Positions 31,737 to 41,900 of a stretch of 61,401 bases of DNA are shown here, one piece after another. The position numbers and the translations under genes were made by a program. The notes beneath the pieces were generated by a model, which saw nothing but the letters and a program-made list of their open reading frames with translations, was not told the origin of the DNA and did not search any database. The DNA is from CBDUMN01 sp965368335 (GTDB lineage Bacteria > Pseudomonadota > Alphaproteobacteria > Rhodospirillales > JAPHRK01), in the NCBI GenBank assembly GCA_965368335.1, contig CBDUMN010000006.1:1-61401 (forward strand). The letters are read 5' to 3'. Position 1 is the first letter of the stretch. Each line of letters begins with the position of its first letter.

Positions 31737-32291
31737 TTAGGTTGACGGTTGAGCGTTGAGACTTTCGGTCATTCGGCGAACAGCCTCTTCAAAATGGCTA
31801 GCGGGGCCTCTGCCGTACTCTTTGGCTGAGGTGGTAATCATGAGATTTTCAGGGAGGCCGAAGTCTTCCACCTCAATGCCCGAGGGATCGCGCCATACAC
31901 CATCATCGCCCTTTCGTAAATTTCCGCCATAAGCGCCGGAAACCCGGACCAGATAGTCTCTATCATCCGTCGTCCAGGTAACGACGGGCAAACCTTTGGC
32001 GATAGCGTATCCAATCTCGAACGCCGTGCCCGGGTCCATGGCGACGCCGCGGAAAGGGGAGATGTTGGCGATCAGTCCTTGGGCGCTATCGATCAGGGCG
32101 GCATTGCGCTCATAGATGGTTCGGGCCCGATCAATCTTTGTGAGCCCTTCGGGAAGAGGGTTGCCGTCAAGCGGTGTAATCCCTTCAAGGCCGTGAGATT
32201 GGCAAATGGACCGCATGTCGGCAAAGTCCTTGGCGGCCTCGAAGAAAAAAATATCAGGCCCAGCCAGATAGATGCGTGGTTTTTCAATCAT
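31737..32291 (-). CDS. Nucleoside 2-deoxyribosyltransferase family protein
   Basis: This 184-residue soluble protein has the family start PRIYLAGPDIFFFEAAKDFADMRSIC and the catalytic segment MDPGTAFEIGYAIAKGLPVV with nucleophile E92. The middle segment LIANISPFRG also fits. It would cleave or exchange the base of deoxynucleosides or deoxynucleotides, probably in nucleotide salvage or house-cleaning. It lies 9 bp after the DMT exporter gene on the same strand, suggesting cotranscription. A nucleoside-monophosphate N-glycosidase activity (DNPH1-like) is an alternative. Confidence 0.86.
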   Translation of the reverse strand: MIEKPRIYLAGPDIFFFEAAKDFADMRSICQSHGLEGITPLDGNPLPEGLTKIDRARTIYERNAALIDSAQGLIANISPFRGVAMDPGTAFEIGYAIAKGLPVVTWTTDDRDYLVRVSGAYGGNLRKGDDGVWRDPSGIEVEDFGLPENLMITTSAKEYGRGPASHFEEAVRRMTESLNAQPST

Positions 32292-32300
32292 GAGAATAAA

Positions 32301-33185
32301 TCAAGCTGATTCCGGTGTTTTGTCAATAAGGCCTTTGTCGGATGTTCGGAAATGAATGATCGCTACGCCCGAAAGCGTCATCAGGCCGCCAATGATGAAA
32401 CGCAGAGACAGCGGTTCGGAGAACAGTAAAACTCCGAACGTAACTCCAAATACCGGCGCAAGCAGACCCAGGGGCAGCAGTAGATTGACTGGATAGCGCT
32501 GCAGTAGATGAAACCAGCTTGAATGGGCAATGATTGTGGTGACGAGGGCGGCGAAGATCAACGAACCGAAAATCTTGATATCGGCCGTCATCAGGGCGTC
32601 CCACTGTCCTTCTTCAAGCCAGAAGGACAGGATAAATACCTGGGGGGCGCAGATAACGCCAATCCAGGCTTGTAATTCAAACGTGCCGACTCCCTTGATT
32701 CGGTGCATTTGGATCAGGCCGATCGACATAGCGAAGGCGGCGACGGCGACCAGACCGACGGCTTCCAGATAGTTGAAGACCACCGGGTCGAAGCCCAGGA
32801 CCATTACCCCGGCAAACGACAGCCCGAGAGCGACAATGCGATGCCATCCAACGCTTTCCTTAAGGAAAACGATGCTGAGCAAAAGGGAAAAGGGAGCGAT
32901 AAGCTGAATGGTGATCGCCACGGCTGAAACGCCACCTGCCTGCTGAATGCCGAGATAAAGGAAGACGAAATGAAGCGTACCGACGGTCATGGCGATGCCG
33001 AAGATTTCCTTGCCGCGCCCGGCCAATGGTTTTAGTGCCGCACCGAGCACCAGGGCGACAAGGGTAAAGCGCAGCGCCGTGAAAAACAGGGGCGGGAAAT
33101 GCCCGACGCCGATTTTTGCCGTAATAAAGGAAAAGCCCCAGATCACGTTGCAAAGAACCGCAAGAGCAATGTGAGCTGGAGCCAT
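32301..33185 (-). CDS. EamA/DMT-superfamily exporter
   Basis: This 294-residue inner-membrane protein has ten predicted helices in two EamA repeats. The first starts with LAVLCNVIWGFSFITAKIGVGHFPPLFFTALRF and the second with AVGLVAVAAFAMSIGLIQM. The segment LLPLGLLAPVFGVTFGVLLFSEPLSLRFIIGGLMTLSGVAII is the typical C-terminal signature. It probably exports amino acids or related metabolites. The SD-like AGGAG lies about 22 bases upstream of the ATG at 33185, so the start may need checking. It is followed closely by the deoxyribosyltransferase gene. Confidence 0.88.
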   Translation of the reverse strand: MAPAHIALAVLCNVIWGFSFITAKIGVGHFPPLFFTALRFTLVALVLGAALKPLAGRGKEIFGIAMTVGTLHFVFLYLGIQQAGGVSAVAITIQLIAPFSLLLSIVFLKESVGWHRIVALGLSFAGVMVLGFDPVVFNYLEAVGLVAVAAFAMSIGLIQMHRIKGVGTFELQAWIGVICAPQVFILSFWLEEGQWDALMTADIKIFGSLIFAALVTTIIAHSSWFHLLQRYPVNLLLPLGLLAPVFGVTFGVLLFSEPLSLRFIIGGLMTLSGVAIIHFRTSDKGLIDKTPESA

Positions 33186-33212
33186 TTTCGTTATCAGTAG
33201 GGTTGCGTCTCC

Positions 33213-34028
33213 TTAGTGGGAGAGCAGAACCGGTAAGGTCATGTGTTGAAGGATATAACGGGTGCCGCTGCCTCGACTTAGGTTGAGGAAGCCGTAATTG
33301 CCATGGGCGCCCATAACCAACAGGTCGTAGGCTTCTTCCGCCGCCGTCGAGAGGACCATGTCCATGACGCCGATATTTTCAATCACCATTTTTTTCGTCT
33401 GGGCCTCAACGCCGTGGCAGGCGAGATGAGCATGTACGGCGTCAATGCCCGTATCGGGGCCGTGGCCCTGCTGGTCGAGAGCGAAAATGGTCGCCTTTTT
33501 TGAATTCACGATGAGAGGCAGGGCGTCGTTCAACGCCCGTGCGGCTTCACGCCCGCCGTTCCAGGCAATCAGCGTACGGTTGCCGATGGTCGGAAAACTG
33601 CCGGTGAAGGGGATGACCAGTATGGGGCGTCCTGCATTCAGCACGACTTGCTCCGGCAGGTCTTCAGGTAAAGTCCCGCCAGCGCTTTCCCGGTCGTGCT
33701 GGCCGAGAATAGAAAGATCGGCATTGCGAGCGGCAACAATCATATCGCGGGAAACTTCGCCATAGTGGCTGCGAGGAGAAGAAACCCAACGGCTTTTAAC
33801 GCCTGCGCTTTCTACAGCGGCAGTGAAGGTCTTTTCGACCTCGGCAGCCTGAGCGAGCAGTTCATCCGATACTTTGCGGGCCGGAACAGCACCGGGATTA
33901 TATTCGGCTTGGCAAAAGAAGCCGGTCAACTGGGCGTCATGGGCTTGAGCGATGGCGATAGCCGATTTAAGGCGTTCTTCGGTCCGCCCACTGCTATCCA
34001 TGTGTACCAGGATATTCTTATAGCTCAT
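33213..34028 (-). CDS. Universal stress protein, two UspA domains
   Basis: This 271-residue cytosolic protein contains two UspA folds. The first starts with YKNILVHMDSSGRTEERLKSAIAIA and contains LSILGQHDRESAGG. The second starts with NRTLIAWNGGREAARALNDALPL and ends with DLLVMGAHGNYGFLNLSRGSGTRYILQHMTLPVLLSH. The G-x2-G-x9-G-(S/T) ATP-type motif is visible in the second half. Start ATG 34028 with GGAA upstream is preferred over an upstream in-frame codon. It is downstream of the acyl-CoA dehydrogenase on the same strand. A role in stress survival is family knowledge; no specific trigger is visible. Confidence 0.88.
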   Translation of the reverse strand: MSYKNILVHMDSSGRTEERLKSAIAIAQAHDAQLTGFFCQAEYNPGAVPARKVSDELLAQAAEVEKTFTAAVESAGVKSRWVSSPRSHYGEVSRDMIVAARNADLSILGQHDRESAGGTLPEDLPEQVVLNAGRPILVIPFTGSFPTIGNRTLIAWNGGREAARALNDALPLIVNSKKATIFALDQQGHGPDTGIDAVHAHLACHGVEAQTKKMVIENIGVMDMVLSTAAEEAYDLLVMGAHGNYGFLNLSRGSGTRYILQHMTLPVLLSH

Positions 34029-34087
34029 AGATTTCGTTCCTTGTGTGGTCCGCAAGAGGTTCGAATTGTAAGGAAGAAGCGATTAAA

Positions 34088-35887
34088 TCAAAACCATTCT
34101 TCTCGCATCTCCAAGCATGTTTCATCAAACCGTTGCAGGAGGTGGCATCCCTGGGCGATTTTAGGAAGCTCCCAACGGAAAAAATACTGACAGGCCTGAA
34201 GTTTGCCGCGATAAAATGCTTCTTCTTCTGCAGAATCGACTTGTGCGTTTGCTGCGGCAATTCCCTGCTGTAACCATATCCAGGCGACGACCAGATGGCC
34301 GAAAACGTCGAGATAGACTGCAGAGTTCGCCAAAAAGAGATCGATATTCCCCTTAGCCGCCTCGTCGGTCAGGGTTTGGGTCGTTTGAGAAACCTGACCT
34401 AAGGCGTCTTCCAGAATTTCGGCGAAAGGCTTGATCGTTTCGTTGGCTTGAGCCGCAACCACGGTTTTCATGATTTCGGCCGACAGCAACTTGAACGCCG
34501 CGCCGTTTTTCATGGTCACTTTACGGCCCAGTAAGTCCAATGACTGAATGCCGTGGGTGCCTTCATGGATGGGATTGAGGCGGTTATCCCGGTAAAGTCG
34601 TTCAACCGGATATTCCCGAGTATAGCCGTAACCGCCCAATACCTGGATGGCCAAAGCATTGGCTTCGAGGCAATAGACCGATGGCCAGGATTTGACGATG
34701 GGGGTTAAGATTTCAAGCAGTAGGCGGTTTTTTTCTTCCTCTGCCTCGGTCGTTGCGGTTTCTAGCCGATCCACCAACTTTGACGCATAGAGCGCCAGAG
34801 CCAGCCCGCCCTCCACGTAGGACTTAGAGGCCAGCAGCATTCGTTTGATATCCGTGTGCTCAATAATCCTGATTTGTGGATCATTGGGGCTTTTGTTCTG
34901 TGCGTGCCGTCCCTGGGGGCGTTCTTTAGCGTACTCAAGGGCATTGAGATACCCGGAATAGCCGAGGACCACCGCGCCGACGCCGACGCCGATACGGGCC
35001 TCATTCATCATCTGGAACATATAGCCGAGCCCCTTATGGGGTTCACCGACCAGATAGCCGACCGCGCCGCCCTTTTCGCCGAAATTGAGCATGGTCGAGG
35101 TGGTGCCGCGATAACCCATTTTATGAATGAGACCGGCCAGCGCCACGTCGTTGCGTTCGCCCAGGCTGCCATCGTCGTTGACCAGGAATTTCGGCACGAT
35201 GAAGAGTGAAATTCCTTTGACGCCCGGCGGTGCGTCTTTGATGCGGGCAAGTACCAAGTGAACGATATTTTCAGCCAGTTCGTGATCGCCGGCCGAGATG
35301 AAAATCTTGTTCCCTGTGAGCCAATAGCTACCGTCTTCCTGTGGGGTTGCGGTGGTTTTGATGTCTGAAAGAGAAGACCCCGCCTGAGGCTCGGTAAGCG
35401 CCATGGTCCCCATGAAACGCCCAGTCAACTGCGGCTCCATGAACAGACGTTTCTGCTCGTCGGTACCGAAATTTTTGATCACATTGACGTTTGCCCCGCT
35501 TAAAAAAGGGTAGGCCGTGGTGCCGACATTGGCTGCGGTAAAGAGACCTTTGATGGCAGTGGAAACCATGTGGGGGAGTTGCATGCCGCCCATGGCGTAT
35601 TCGTGGGGCGCAGCGAGAAAACCGGCTTCATAATAATGATCCAGCGCCTGTTTGACCTCGGGTCGCATGGAGACAACGCCGTTTTCAAAGGTTGGTTCCT
35701 CTTCATCGACGGCAGCGGCATGAGGAAGAAAGTGATCTTCGGCGATTTTTTGGGCCGTATCGAGCACAGCTTCGAGGGTTTCCCGATCATGGTCGGCATA
35801 ATGCTCTTGCTCAGTTAGCGCCAGAACATCAAAAACCTCATAGAGCAAAAACGACAAGTCACGTCGGTTGGTGATGGTCGATCCCAT
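34088..35887 (-). CDS. Acyl-CoA dehydrogenase, long form (DmdC/AcdB-like)
   Basis: This 599-residue FAD enzyme belongs to the long acyl-CoA dehydrogenase group that includes 3-methylmercaptopropionyl-CoA dehydrogenase (DmdC). Landmarks are MALTEPQAGSSLSDIKTTATPQEDGSYWLTGNKIFISAGDHE, GYRGTTSTMLNFG and AIQVLGGYGYTREYPVERLYRDNR. The catalytic base lies in NPIHEGTHGIQSLDLLGRK. The C-terminal extension of about 130 residues is typical of the group. It would introduce a trans double bond into an acyl-CoA. DMSP catabolism is possible in a marine organism, but no DmdA/B/D gene is nearby, so the true substrate is unknown. Confidence 0.88.
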   Translation of the reverse strand: MGSTITNRRDLSFLLYEVFDVLALTEQEHYADHDRETLEAVLDTAQKIAEDHFLPHAAAVDEEEPTFENGVVSMRPEVKQALDHYYEAGFLAAPHEYAMGGMQLPHMVSTAIKGLFTAANVGTTAYPFLSGANVNVIKNFGTDEQKRLFMEPQLTGRFMGTMALTEPQAGSSLSDIKTTATPQEDGSYWLTGNKIFISAGDHELAENIVHLVLARIKDAPPGVKGISLFIVPKFLVNDDGSLGERNDVALAGLIHKMGYRGTTSTMLNFGEKGGAVGYLVGEPHKGLGYMFQMMNEARIGVGVGAVVLGYSGYLNALEYAKERPQGRHAQNKSPNDPQIRIIEHTDIKRMLLASKSYVEGGLALALYASKLVDRLETATTEAEEEKNRLLLEILTPIVKSWPSVYCLEANALAIQVLGGYGYTREYPVERLYRDNRLNPIHEGTHGIQSLDLLGRKVTMKNGAAFKLLSAEIMKTVVAAQANETIKPFAEILEDALGQVSQTTQTLTDEAAKGNIDLFLANSAVYLDVFGHLVVAWIWLQQGIAAANAQVDSAEEEAFYRGKLQACQYFFRWELPKIAQGCHLLQRFDETCLEMREEWF

Positions 35888-36171
35888 TCAAGCCTGTCCT
35901 TAAAATAACATTCCCTATAGGGCCAGCTTACTACCGATAGGTTATCTGGGATAGCGTGCGCTGCATTGTTTTGATAATGCGAAAACATGCTTATCCAGAA
36001 GAAACAAAGGGTTAGTTGAATGTTTTTAATCCTTGTGCTACACCTAATAGTTAAGGAGTGTGAGTTTTGGACAACAAAAAGCTGCTAATAGCAGTCCGAA
36101 TTCATTAATTTTGATCTTCCATCGTCGGAGCCGAACGGCGGTTAGGGCATTTCGCATCACTGGGGGGTGCA
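35888..36171. other. Non-coding gap, nothing certain
   Basis: This AT-rich stretch separates the divergent acyl-CoA dehydrogenase and membrane-protein genes and must hold both promoters. An AAGGAG site near 36054 is followed by a TTG-started frame of only 13 codons, which could be a leader peptide or chance. A longer GTG-started frame at 36060 overlaps the membrane-protein gene out of frame and has poor composition. No clear hairpin or operator is seen. Confidence 0.4.
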
Positions 36172-36534
36172 ATGCACGACTTTGCTTTTTATCTATCCGT
36201 CATGGCTGGGATGGGGGTCATTCTGGCAACTGTTCAACAAATCTCGGACCGTTCTTTTCAGCGCCGGGCAAGTGTTGCGAAAGCCTTTGTTCTGTCGATT
36301 GTGTTTCTGGCTTTATTTCAGATTTTTCCAATCGTTTATTTCCGTATCATGATGAACCATATCAACAATGCCGATGCTGCCATGGGCTTGTTATGCGCTT
36401 TTGGTGGGTTTGTGTTTTTTTGGTTGGTTTTGGAAAAAGTTATTCCCAAAAAGCCAGAGCCAACCATCAATAAACCTCGCCCGGGAGAGGCGGCTCGGGC
36501 TTATGCAAAGGTTGTTGCCAGGCGGGAATACTAG
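36172..36534 (+). CDS. Small integral membrane protein of unknown function
   Basis: This 120-residue protein has three hydrophobic segments at about residues 5-22 (FAFYLSVMAGMGVILATV), 39-60 (AFVLSIVFLALFQIFPIVYF) and 69-88 (AAMGLLCAFGGFVFFWLVLE). A basic, Pro-containing tail follows (KKPEPTINKPRPGEAARAYAKV). I recognise no family. ATG 36172 has GGGGGGT a few bases upstream, which argues for translation. It is convergent with the glycerate 2-kinase gene, 17 bp away. It is probably a real but poorly characterised gene. Confidence 0.6.
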   Translation: MHDFAFYLSVMAGMGVILATVQQISDRSFQRRASVAKAFVLSIVFLALFQIFPIVYFRIMMNHINNADAAMGLLCAFGGFVFFWLVLEKVIPKKPEPTINKPRPGEAARAYAKVVARREY

Positions 36535-36551
36535 ATTGAGACAAATCCGCT

Positions 36552-37832
36552 CTAGCCGGTTATCAGAACGGCGCGGAAGTCGTTAACATTGGTTAGTGTA
36601 GGGCCGGTCACTATCAAGTCACCGAGTTCCTTGAAAAATGCATAAGAATTGTTTTCCGCTAGATATTTCTCTGGGTCGAGCCCTTGTTGCTCGGCGCGGG
36701 CCAAGGTGTCCGGGCTGATGAATGCGCCTGCGTTGTCCTCGCTGCCGTCCACCCCGTCGGTGTCGCAGGCAAGGGCGTAAATGCCCGGATGGCCGTCGAG
36801 TGCGATTGCCAACGCCAGGGCGAATTCCGTATTCGGGCCGCCTTTGCCGGACCCTCTGAGTGTCACAGTAGCTTCGCCCCCGGAAAGAAGAACGCAGGGA
36901 AAGTGCGTGTCGGTTTTTCCTGCTGCGAGTTCAAGGATTAGTTTGGCTTGTTGCCGGGCGAGACTCCGGGCTTCTCCTTCAAGCGCATCGCCGAGGATGG
37001 CCGCTGAAACACCTTTCACCTCGGCTTGTGTAGCTGCTGCGTCGAGGCTGGCTTGAGGTGTCGCAATCAACCGGTTGACGACGTCCTTAAAGCAAGGTGT
37101 GTCATGGGGCGGTGTTTCTCCTTCGGCACTATTAAGGTAAGCGGCGATGCCGGACGGTGGCATGATACCATAACGTTTTAGAATGTTCAGGGCATCCTGT
37201 CGGGTTGTCCGGTCGGGGACGGTCGGACCGGAAGCTATGGTTTCGAGATCATCTCCCGGTACGTCGGAAATAATCAACGAAATCACCTGGGCGGGTGCGC
37301 AGGCTTCGGCCAGTCGCCCTCCTTTGGCCAGTGAGAGGTGACGCCGCACGGTATTGATTTTATCGATTGGCGCGCCGCAGGTCAGGAGGTCGCGGGTCAA
37401 CGCTTGTTTTTCCTCAAGCGATACGCCTTTCGGTGGTTGGACGAATAGCGCCGAGCCACCGCCCGAGATGAGGCAAATGACCAGATCGTCGGGTGTCAGG
37501 TTGGAAACTGTCTCGAGAATTTCCCGTGTCGCCTCTACCCCTGCCTGATCGGGCACCGGATGAGAGGCTTCCAATACTTTGATCGTTTTGCAAGGGACCT
37601 TATGTCCGTAACGGGTGACAATGACACCCTCAAGGGGAGCGTCCCAGACTTCTTCTACGACCTGCGCCATCGCCGCGGCTCCTTTTCCGAACCCTACGAC
37701 GACTGTTCGGCCCTTGGGAGGGGGCGGTAAGTGTTTGGGCAGACAGTGCGCGGGTTGAGCCGCTTTCAGCGCCGCTTCGAAGAGGCTTCTAAGAAACGTT
37801 TTTGGTTTATTGGGAAAGTGGCTCGATGGCAT
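36552..37832 (-). CDS. Glycerate 2-kinase / MOFRL family (DUF4147)
   Basis: This 426-residue protein belongs to the GckA/TtuD family, earlier labelled hydroxypyruvate reductase and now known as glycerate 2-kinase. It has the DUF4147 N-terminal domain with VVGFGKGAAAMAQVVEE, LEASHPVPDQAG, LVICLISGGGSALFVQPP and KINTVRRHLSLAKGG. The C-terminal MOFRL domain has VLLSGGEATVTLRGSGKGGPNTEFAL and ACDTDGVDGSEDNAGAFI. It phosphorylates D-glycerate to 2-phosphoglycerate. ATG 37832 is chosen; a TTG at 37853 is an alternative. Either start overlaps the end of the patatin gene, so the two are translationally linked. Confidence 0.88.
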   Translation of the reverse strand: MPSSHFPNKPKTFLRSLFEAALKAAQPAHCLPKHLPPPPKGRTVVVGFGKGAAAMAQVVEEVWDAPLEGVIVTRYGHKVPCKTIKVLEASHPVPDQAGVEATREILETVSNLTPDDLVICLISGGGSALFVQPPKGVSLEEKQALTRDLLTCGAPIDKINTVRRHLSLAKGGRLAEACAPAQVISLIISDVPGDDLETIASGPTVPDRTTRQDALNILKRYGIMPPSGIAAYLNSAEGETPPHDTPCFKDVVNRLIATPQASLDAAATQAEVKGVSAAILGDALEGEARSLARQQAKLILELAAGKTDTHFPCVLLSGGEATVTLRGSGKGGPNTEFALALAIALDGHPGIYALACDTDGVDGSEDNAGAFISPDTLARAEQQGLDPEKYLAENNSYAFFKELGDLIVTGPTLTNVNDFRAVLITG

Positions 37833-38880
37833 CGTTCCAGCTCTGTTTATCAATTGTTTCTCTTAGTTCATCGGCAAGTCGTTCGGCTTCGTTGGCTGCC
37901 GTACGCCAGTTGGCGATGCGTTCATCGTTATCCATCTTGACGAAATCCTGACGGATTGGAATTTTTTTATCGGGCAATCTGGCTATAAATTCAGGCGATG
38001 GGGTTAGGATGACCGTTCTCGATAGCCGGGAGGGTGGCGTTCGCCGCCAAGGCAAGTGCTTGTCGAGCCATCCCGGTTTGACCGTTGGCGCATAGTGGGG
38101 GTAGAGAACGATTCCGTCTGCGTCGTTGGCTAGCAGTGGCGAACCGAACTGATAATCGCTGACGCCACCATCCCGGTAGACGCCGGGCTCAGCCCCTGGA
38201 ATATCTTTTACCCCCTCAGTCACAATGGGAATGGCTCCGCTGGCCAGCACGGCGGCAGCCATGTTTTCTTCGCTCAGTGGGGCGTTCTCCGTTCTAAGGC
38301 CATCATCCCAATTGAATGTGGTTTGAGAACGGGGGTCGCTGAACAGGGCGCGGCGGAAGAAGAGATTGAGGCCGGTTCGTGAAACGGCGTTGGCGAAGAA
38401 GGCGGCCGTCGAAGGAATGCCGAGGCTGATCTTGCCTTCTCCCTCGGTCAGAACGGTCGAACGAACGGTCATCACATGGGTGCGGACGATTGGGTTGGAG
38501 AGGATTTCCCTTGCGCCGTTTTTGCCGAGGATCGTCGATACCATTTCGGCGCATTGCTCTCGGATCATTCGGGGGGAAACCGAGAGATCGAAACGTGAGG
38601 TGATGTAAGTCTCCTCCAGCCGGGCTTGAGCTTGGGCCGGATCGGCTTGTCCAGCCGCTGCAAACCGCCATGCGCCTGATGAAGCGCCGATGATGTCGAC
38701 GGGGGTTTTACGGCCTTTGAACCATTCGCCGAAGATCACTCGGTCCATGCGGCCCAGAACCAGCCATTTAGGGCCGCCTGCCGCGCCGGGTACGATTTTG
38801 ACTGCTTCTTTGTCGAGCCCGTCCCGTTTGATTGTTTTGATTGCTTCCGGCCCTGCCAGAATCCGTAGATTTCGTGTCAT
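37807..38880 (-). CDS. Patatin-like phospholipase
   Basis: This 357-residue protein has the patatin catalytic dyad. The nucleophile elbow is GASSG with S67 (DIIGASSGAWRF), and the second residue is D237 in YRDGGVSDY, preceded by the glycine-rich oxyanion stretch PGAAGGPKW. It would hydrolyse acyl-ester bonds of lipids. No signal peptide is seen. ATG 38880 is used although the ribosome site is weak; an in-frame upstream frame adds 20 residues of doubtful coding. Its 3-prime end overlaps the glycerate kinase gene. It is divergent from the giant surface protein gene across 118 bp. Confidence 0.85.
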   Translation of the reverse strand: MTRNLRILAGPEAIKTIKRDGLDKEAVKIVPGAAGGPKWLVLGRMDRVIFGEWFKGRKTPVDIIGASSGAWRFAAAGQADPAQAQARLEETYITSRFDLSVSPRMIREQCAEMVSTILGKNGAREILSNPIVRTHVMTVRSTVLTEGEGKISLGIPSTAAFFANAVSRTGLNLFFRRALFSDPRSQTTFNWDDGLRTENAPLSEENMAAAVLASGAIPIVTEGVKDIPGAEPGVYRDGGVSDYQFGSPLLANDADGIVLYPHYAPTVKPGWLDKHLPWRRTPPSRLSRTVILTPSPEFIARLPDKKIPIRQDFVKMDNDERIANWRTAANEAERLADELRETIDKQSWNDAIEPLSQ

Positions 38881-38998
38881 ACTGTGATCTGGGTCACTTT
38901 CGGTTAATCGGTTGAGTGATAAATTTGGTAGGTTTTGCAAGGTGCGGTCAACAAAATTAGAATAGATTTAACCGCCTTGCCGCAAGGACGAGGGAAAA

Positions 38999-41900
38999 TT
39001 GAGACAAGCGCCGATCACCGCTCTCAATGCGTTTGATGCCGATACGTCATTCATGGACGTACGCGGGATGAAGAGCCCGTTTGTCCATTTGAGCAGTAAC
39101 GACTGGCTGCCGGAAGCCGACTACGCGCGCTTTGGTCCCGATTTAGTGATTTCCAACGATGGTGGCGAAAAAATCGTCCTTGTCGGCTACTTCGAAAACC
39201 CTGTCGATATGGCCGTTAAGGGCGCTAATGGCGTGATCATCCCCGCCCACATTGTCGATATCCTCGCCGGTCCCGAGGCTCCCATGCAGTTCGCCCAAGC
39301 TGGTGGCGGCGCTCTGGGTGAGCCCATCGGACAGGTTGAGACGCTGAACGGCACGGTAACCGTGGTGCGGGCCACTGGCGAAAAGGTGACGCTCAAACAG
39401 GGCGATTCGCTTTATCAAGGCGATGAACTGGTAACTGGAGCTGACGGTGCGGTTGGCGTGACCTTTGCCGATGAAAGCACCATGTCGCTCGATGCCGACG
39501 GTCGTCTTGTCCTCGATGAGTTGGTCTATGACGCCGGTGCAGCCGAAGGCGGCGGCTCCATGATGCTTCTGAAGGGGGCCATGACTTTCGTCTCCGGGCA
39601 AATCGCCAAAACAGACCCGGACGCCATGAATATCAAGACACCGGTCGCCACCATCGGTATTCGTGGAACGGCGGGCGGTGTGGTTGCCGGTGAGGGGGGC
39701 GAGACCTCCGTGGTGCTGCTCAGTGAGGCGGGGCAAGGTGGCGGAATCCTGACCGGGGAAATCACGGTCGCCACCTCGGGCGGCGTGGTCACGGTCAATG
39801 GCGGTTTCCAAGGCTTAAGTATCACTGACGGCACTCTGGCTCCGCCGCCGCCTCAAACCATGTCGCTCAATGAGTTCGGGACGGTTTTTGGTGGCGCTTT
39901 TGGCATGATCGCCAATCCTGGGGCTTTCCCGGCCGATGTGACGAATGCGGTAGATAAAATTGTCGCCCGTATCGATGCTGCCAGACTAGCACAGCAGGCC
40001 CAGCAAGAAGCCGATACGGCCCAACAGGAAGCCGATGCAGCGCGTCTGGCGGCCGAGAACGCCTCGCCGGAAGATAAGGCCGCCGCCGACCAACGAGCCG
40101 CGGAAGCCCAGGCTAAAGCCGATGTTGCCAGAGCAAATGCGGCAAAGGCTGAAACTGAACTGAACAATGCAACCCAGGAAGCCGACCAAGCGGTTAATCA
40201 GGCAGCCAATACGCTGGGTAATGACTCGTTGGCCGGTAACACAAACCTTACGGGTGGTGTCGTTTCGCAAAATGGCCAGGGTCAGTCGGTAGAAGGCCAA
40301 GGCGCCCAGGGGCAAAATAACACGCCAACCGGGACACAGGGCAACAACGGCAATACCAACCTGGAGGGCAACTCAGAAAAGGATAATCTTTTTGCGGATG
40401 TGGGCTTGAAAAATGGGGGTGATCAAAATGGACGGGAGGATGGTTCAAAAGACAAGACGATTGTGACCAAGGAACCCCCGCCGGATGACCCGTCCCCGCC
40501 GCCACCCAATAAGCCACCGGTTGTGGTGAATGCGATTCCCGATCAAACAGGAGAGGAAGGCGCGGCCTTTAACCTCACCTTGCCAGCGGACACCTTTAGC
40601 GACCCGGATGGGGATTCGTTGACCTACAGCGCGACATTCGCCGATGGCGCCCCCTTGTCTTCTCAAGGGATTACGTTCGATCTGAATGACCAGAATGAAT
40701 GGACGTTCTCTGGGACACTCGCCGCAGGGTCGGCTGGAACGCACAGTATTAAGGTCACGGTCACCGACGGTCGTGGCGGTTCCGTTTCGGACATCTTCAA
40801 TTTTACTGTTTCTGAAAACTATACCGAAACCCAGATCAACACGGAGACGGCGGGTAGCCAGCAAAATACAAGCGTAGCAGCGTTAAGCGACGGCGGTTGG
40901 ATCGTGGCTTGGGAGTCCCTCGGGCATGACAATGCCGATGCTGGGTGGGGCGTCTATGCGCAGATGTATAATGCCGATGGATCGGCAAATGGCTCTGAAT
41001 TTTTGGTCAATACCGAGACGGCTGATGCGCAACGCAATCCGCACGTTGTTGAATTGACGGATGGGGATTTCATGATTGCCTGGGATAGTTATAGCCAGGG
41101 AAGTGATGTCTATTCAGGAATCTACGCCCAGCGCTATAACCCTGATGGCAGCGTGGATGGAGCGGAAAAACATCTCAATAGCTCGACGGGTGGCAATGAA
41201 GCCAATCCGAACCTTATCGCCATGCCCGGCGGCGGTTATGCGCTGGTCTCCCGGCATGAGGGCGGGAACAGTGTTGAGTATTCCGATCAGTTTTTGCAGA
41301 TTTTCGATAGCGCCGATACCGAGATTCTCAGTGAGACTTTGATCAATACCTATACGACTCAGCATCAAAATCCTGCGTCGGCCGTTGCGACGGCCGACGG
41401 CAAGATTATAACGGTTTGGGAGTCCGATCAGCAGGATACAAGTTCGACAAAGGGTATCTTTGCAAAGGTCTTCGACCCGAGCGGCCCCACCTGGGGAGCC
41501 GAATTCCAGGTTAACGATCCGTCTTCTTATAATCAATACGCCCCGTCTGCTGCGGCTTTGGCGAATGGTAATGTGGTTGTCGCTTGGTCGGATTACGACA
41601 CGTCTAGTCAGGGCGTCAACGCCAAGATTTTCGATAGCAGCGGGACGGAGGTCGTCGGTCAGTTTCTTGTCAATTCCACGGCGACAAATGCCCAGTCGAC
41701 ACCTTCCGTTGCGACTTTAAGCGGCGATAATTTTGTCGTCGTCTGGCAGGGACAAGGTGATGATGGCGGCACGTCCTATGGGATTTACGGCCAGATATTC
41801 AATGCATCGGGTGGCAAAATCGGTGCTGAGTTCCAGATCAATACCGAAACCGCGGGCGACCAGACAGCGCCCCAGGTTGCCGTGCTTGCTGATGGTGATT

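Noticed and set aside
36060..36473. GTG-started 137-residue frame overlapping the small membrane protein
   Set aside because: Composition is not protein-like and it conflicts with the better-supported ATG 36172 frame, though an AAGGAG site lies upstream.
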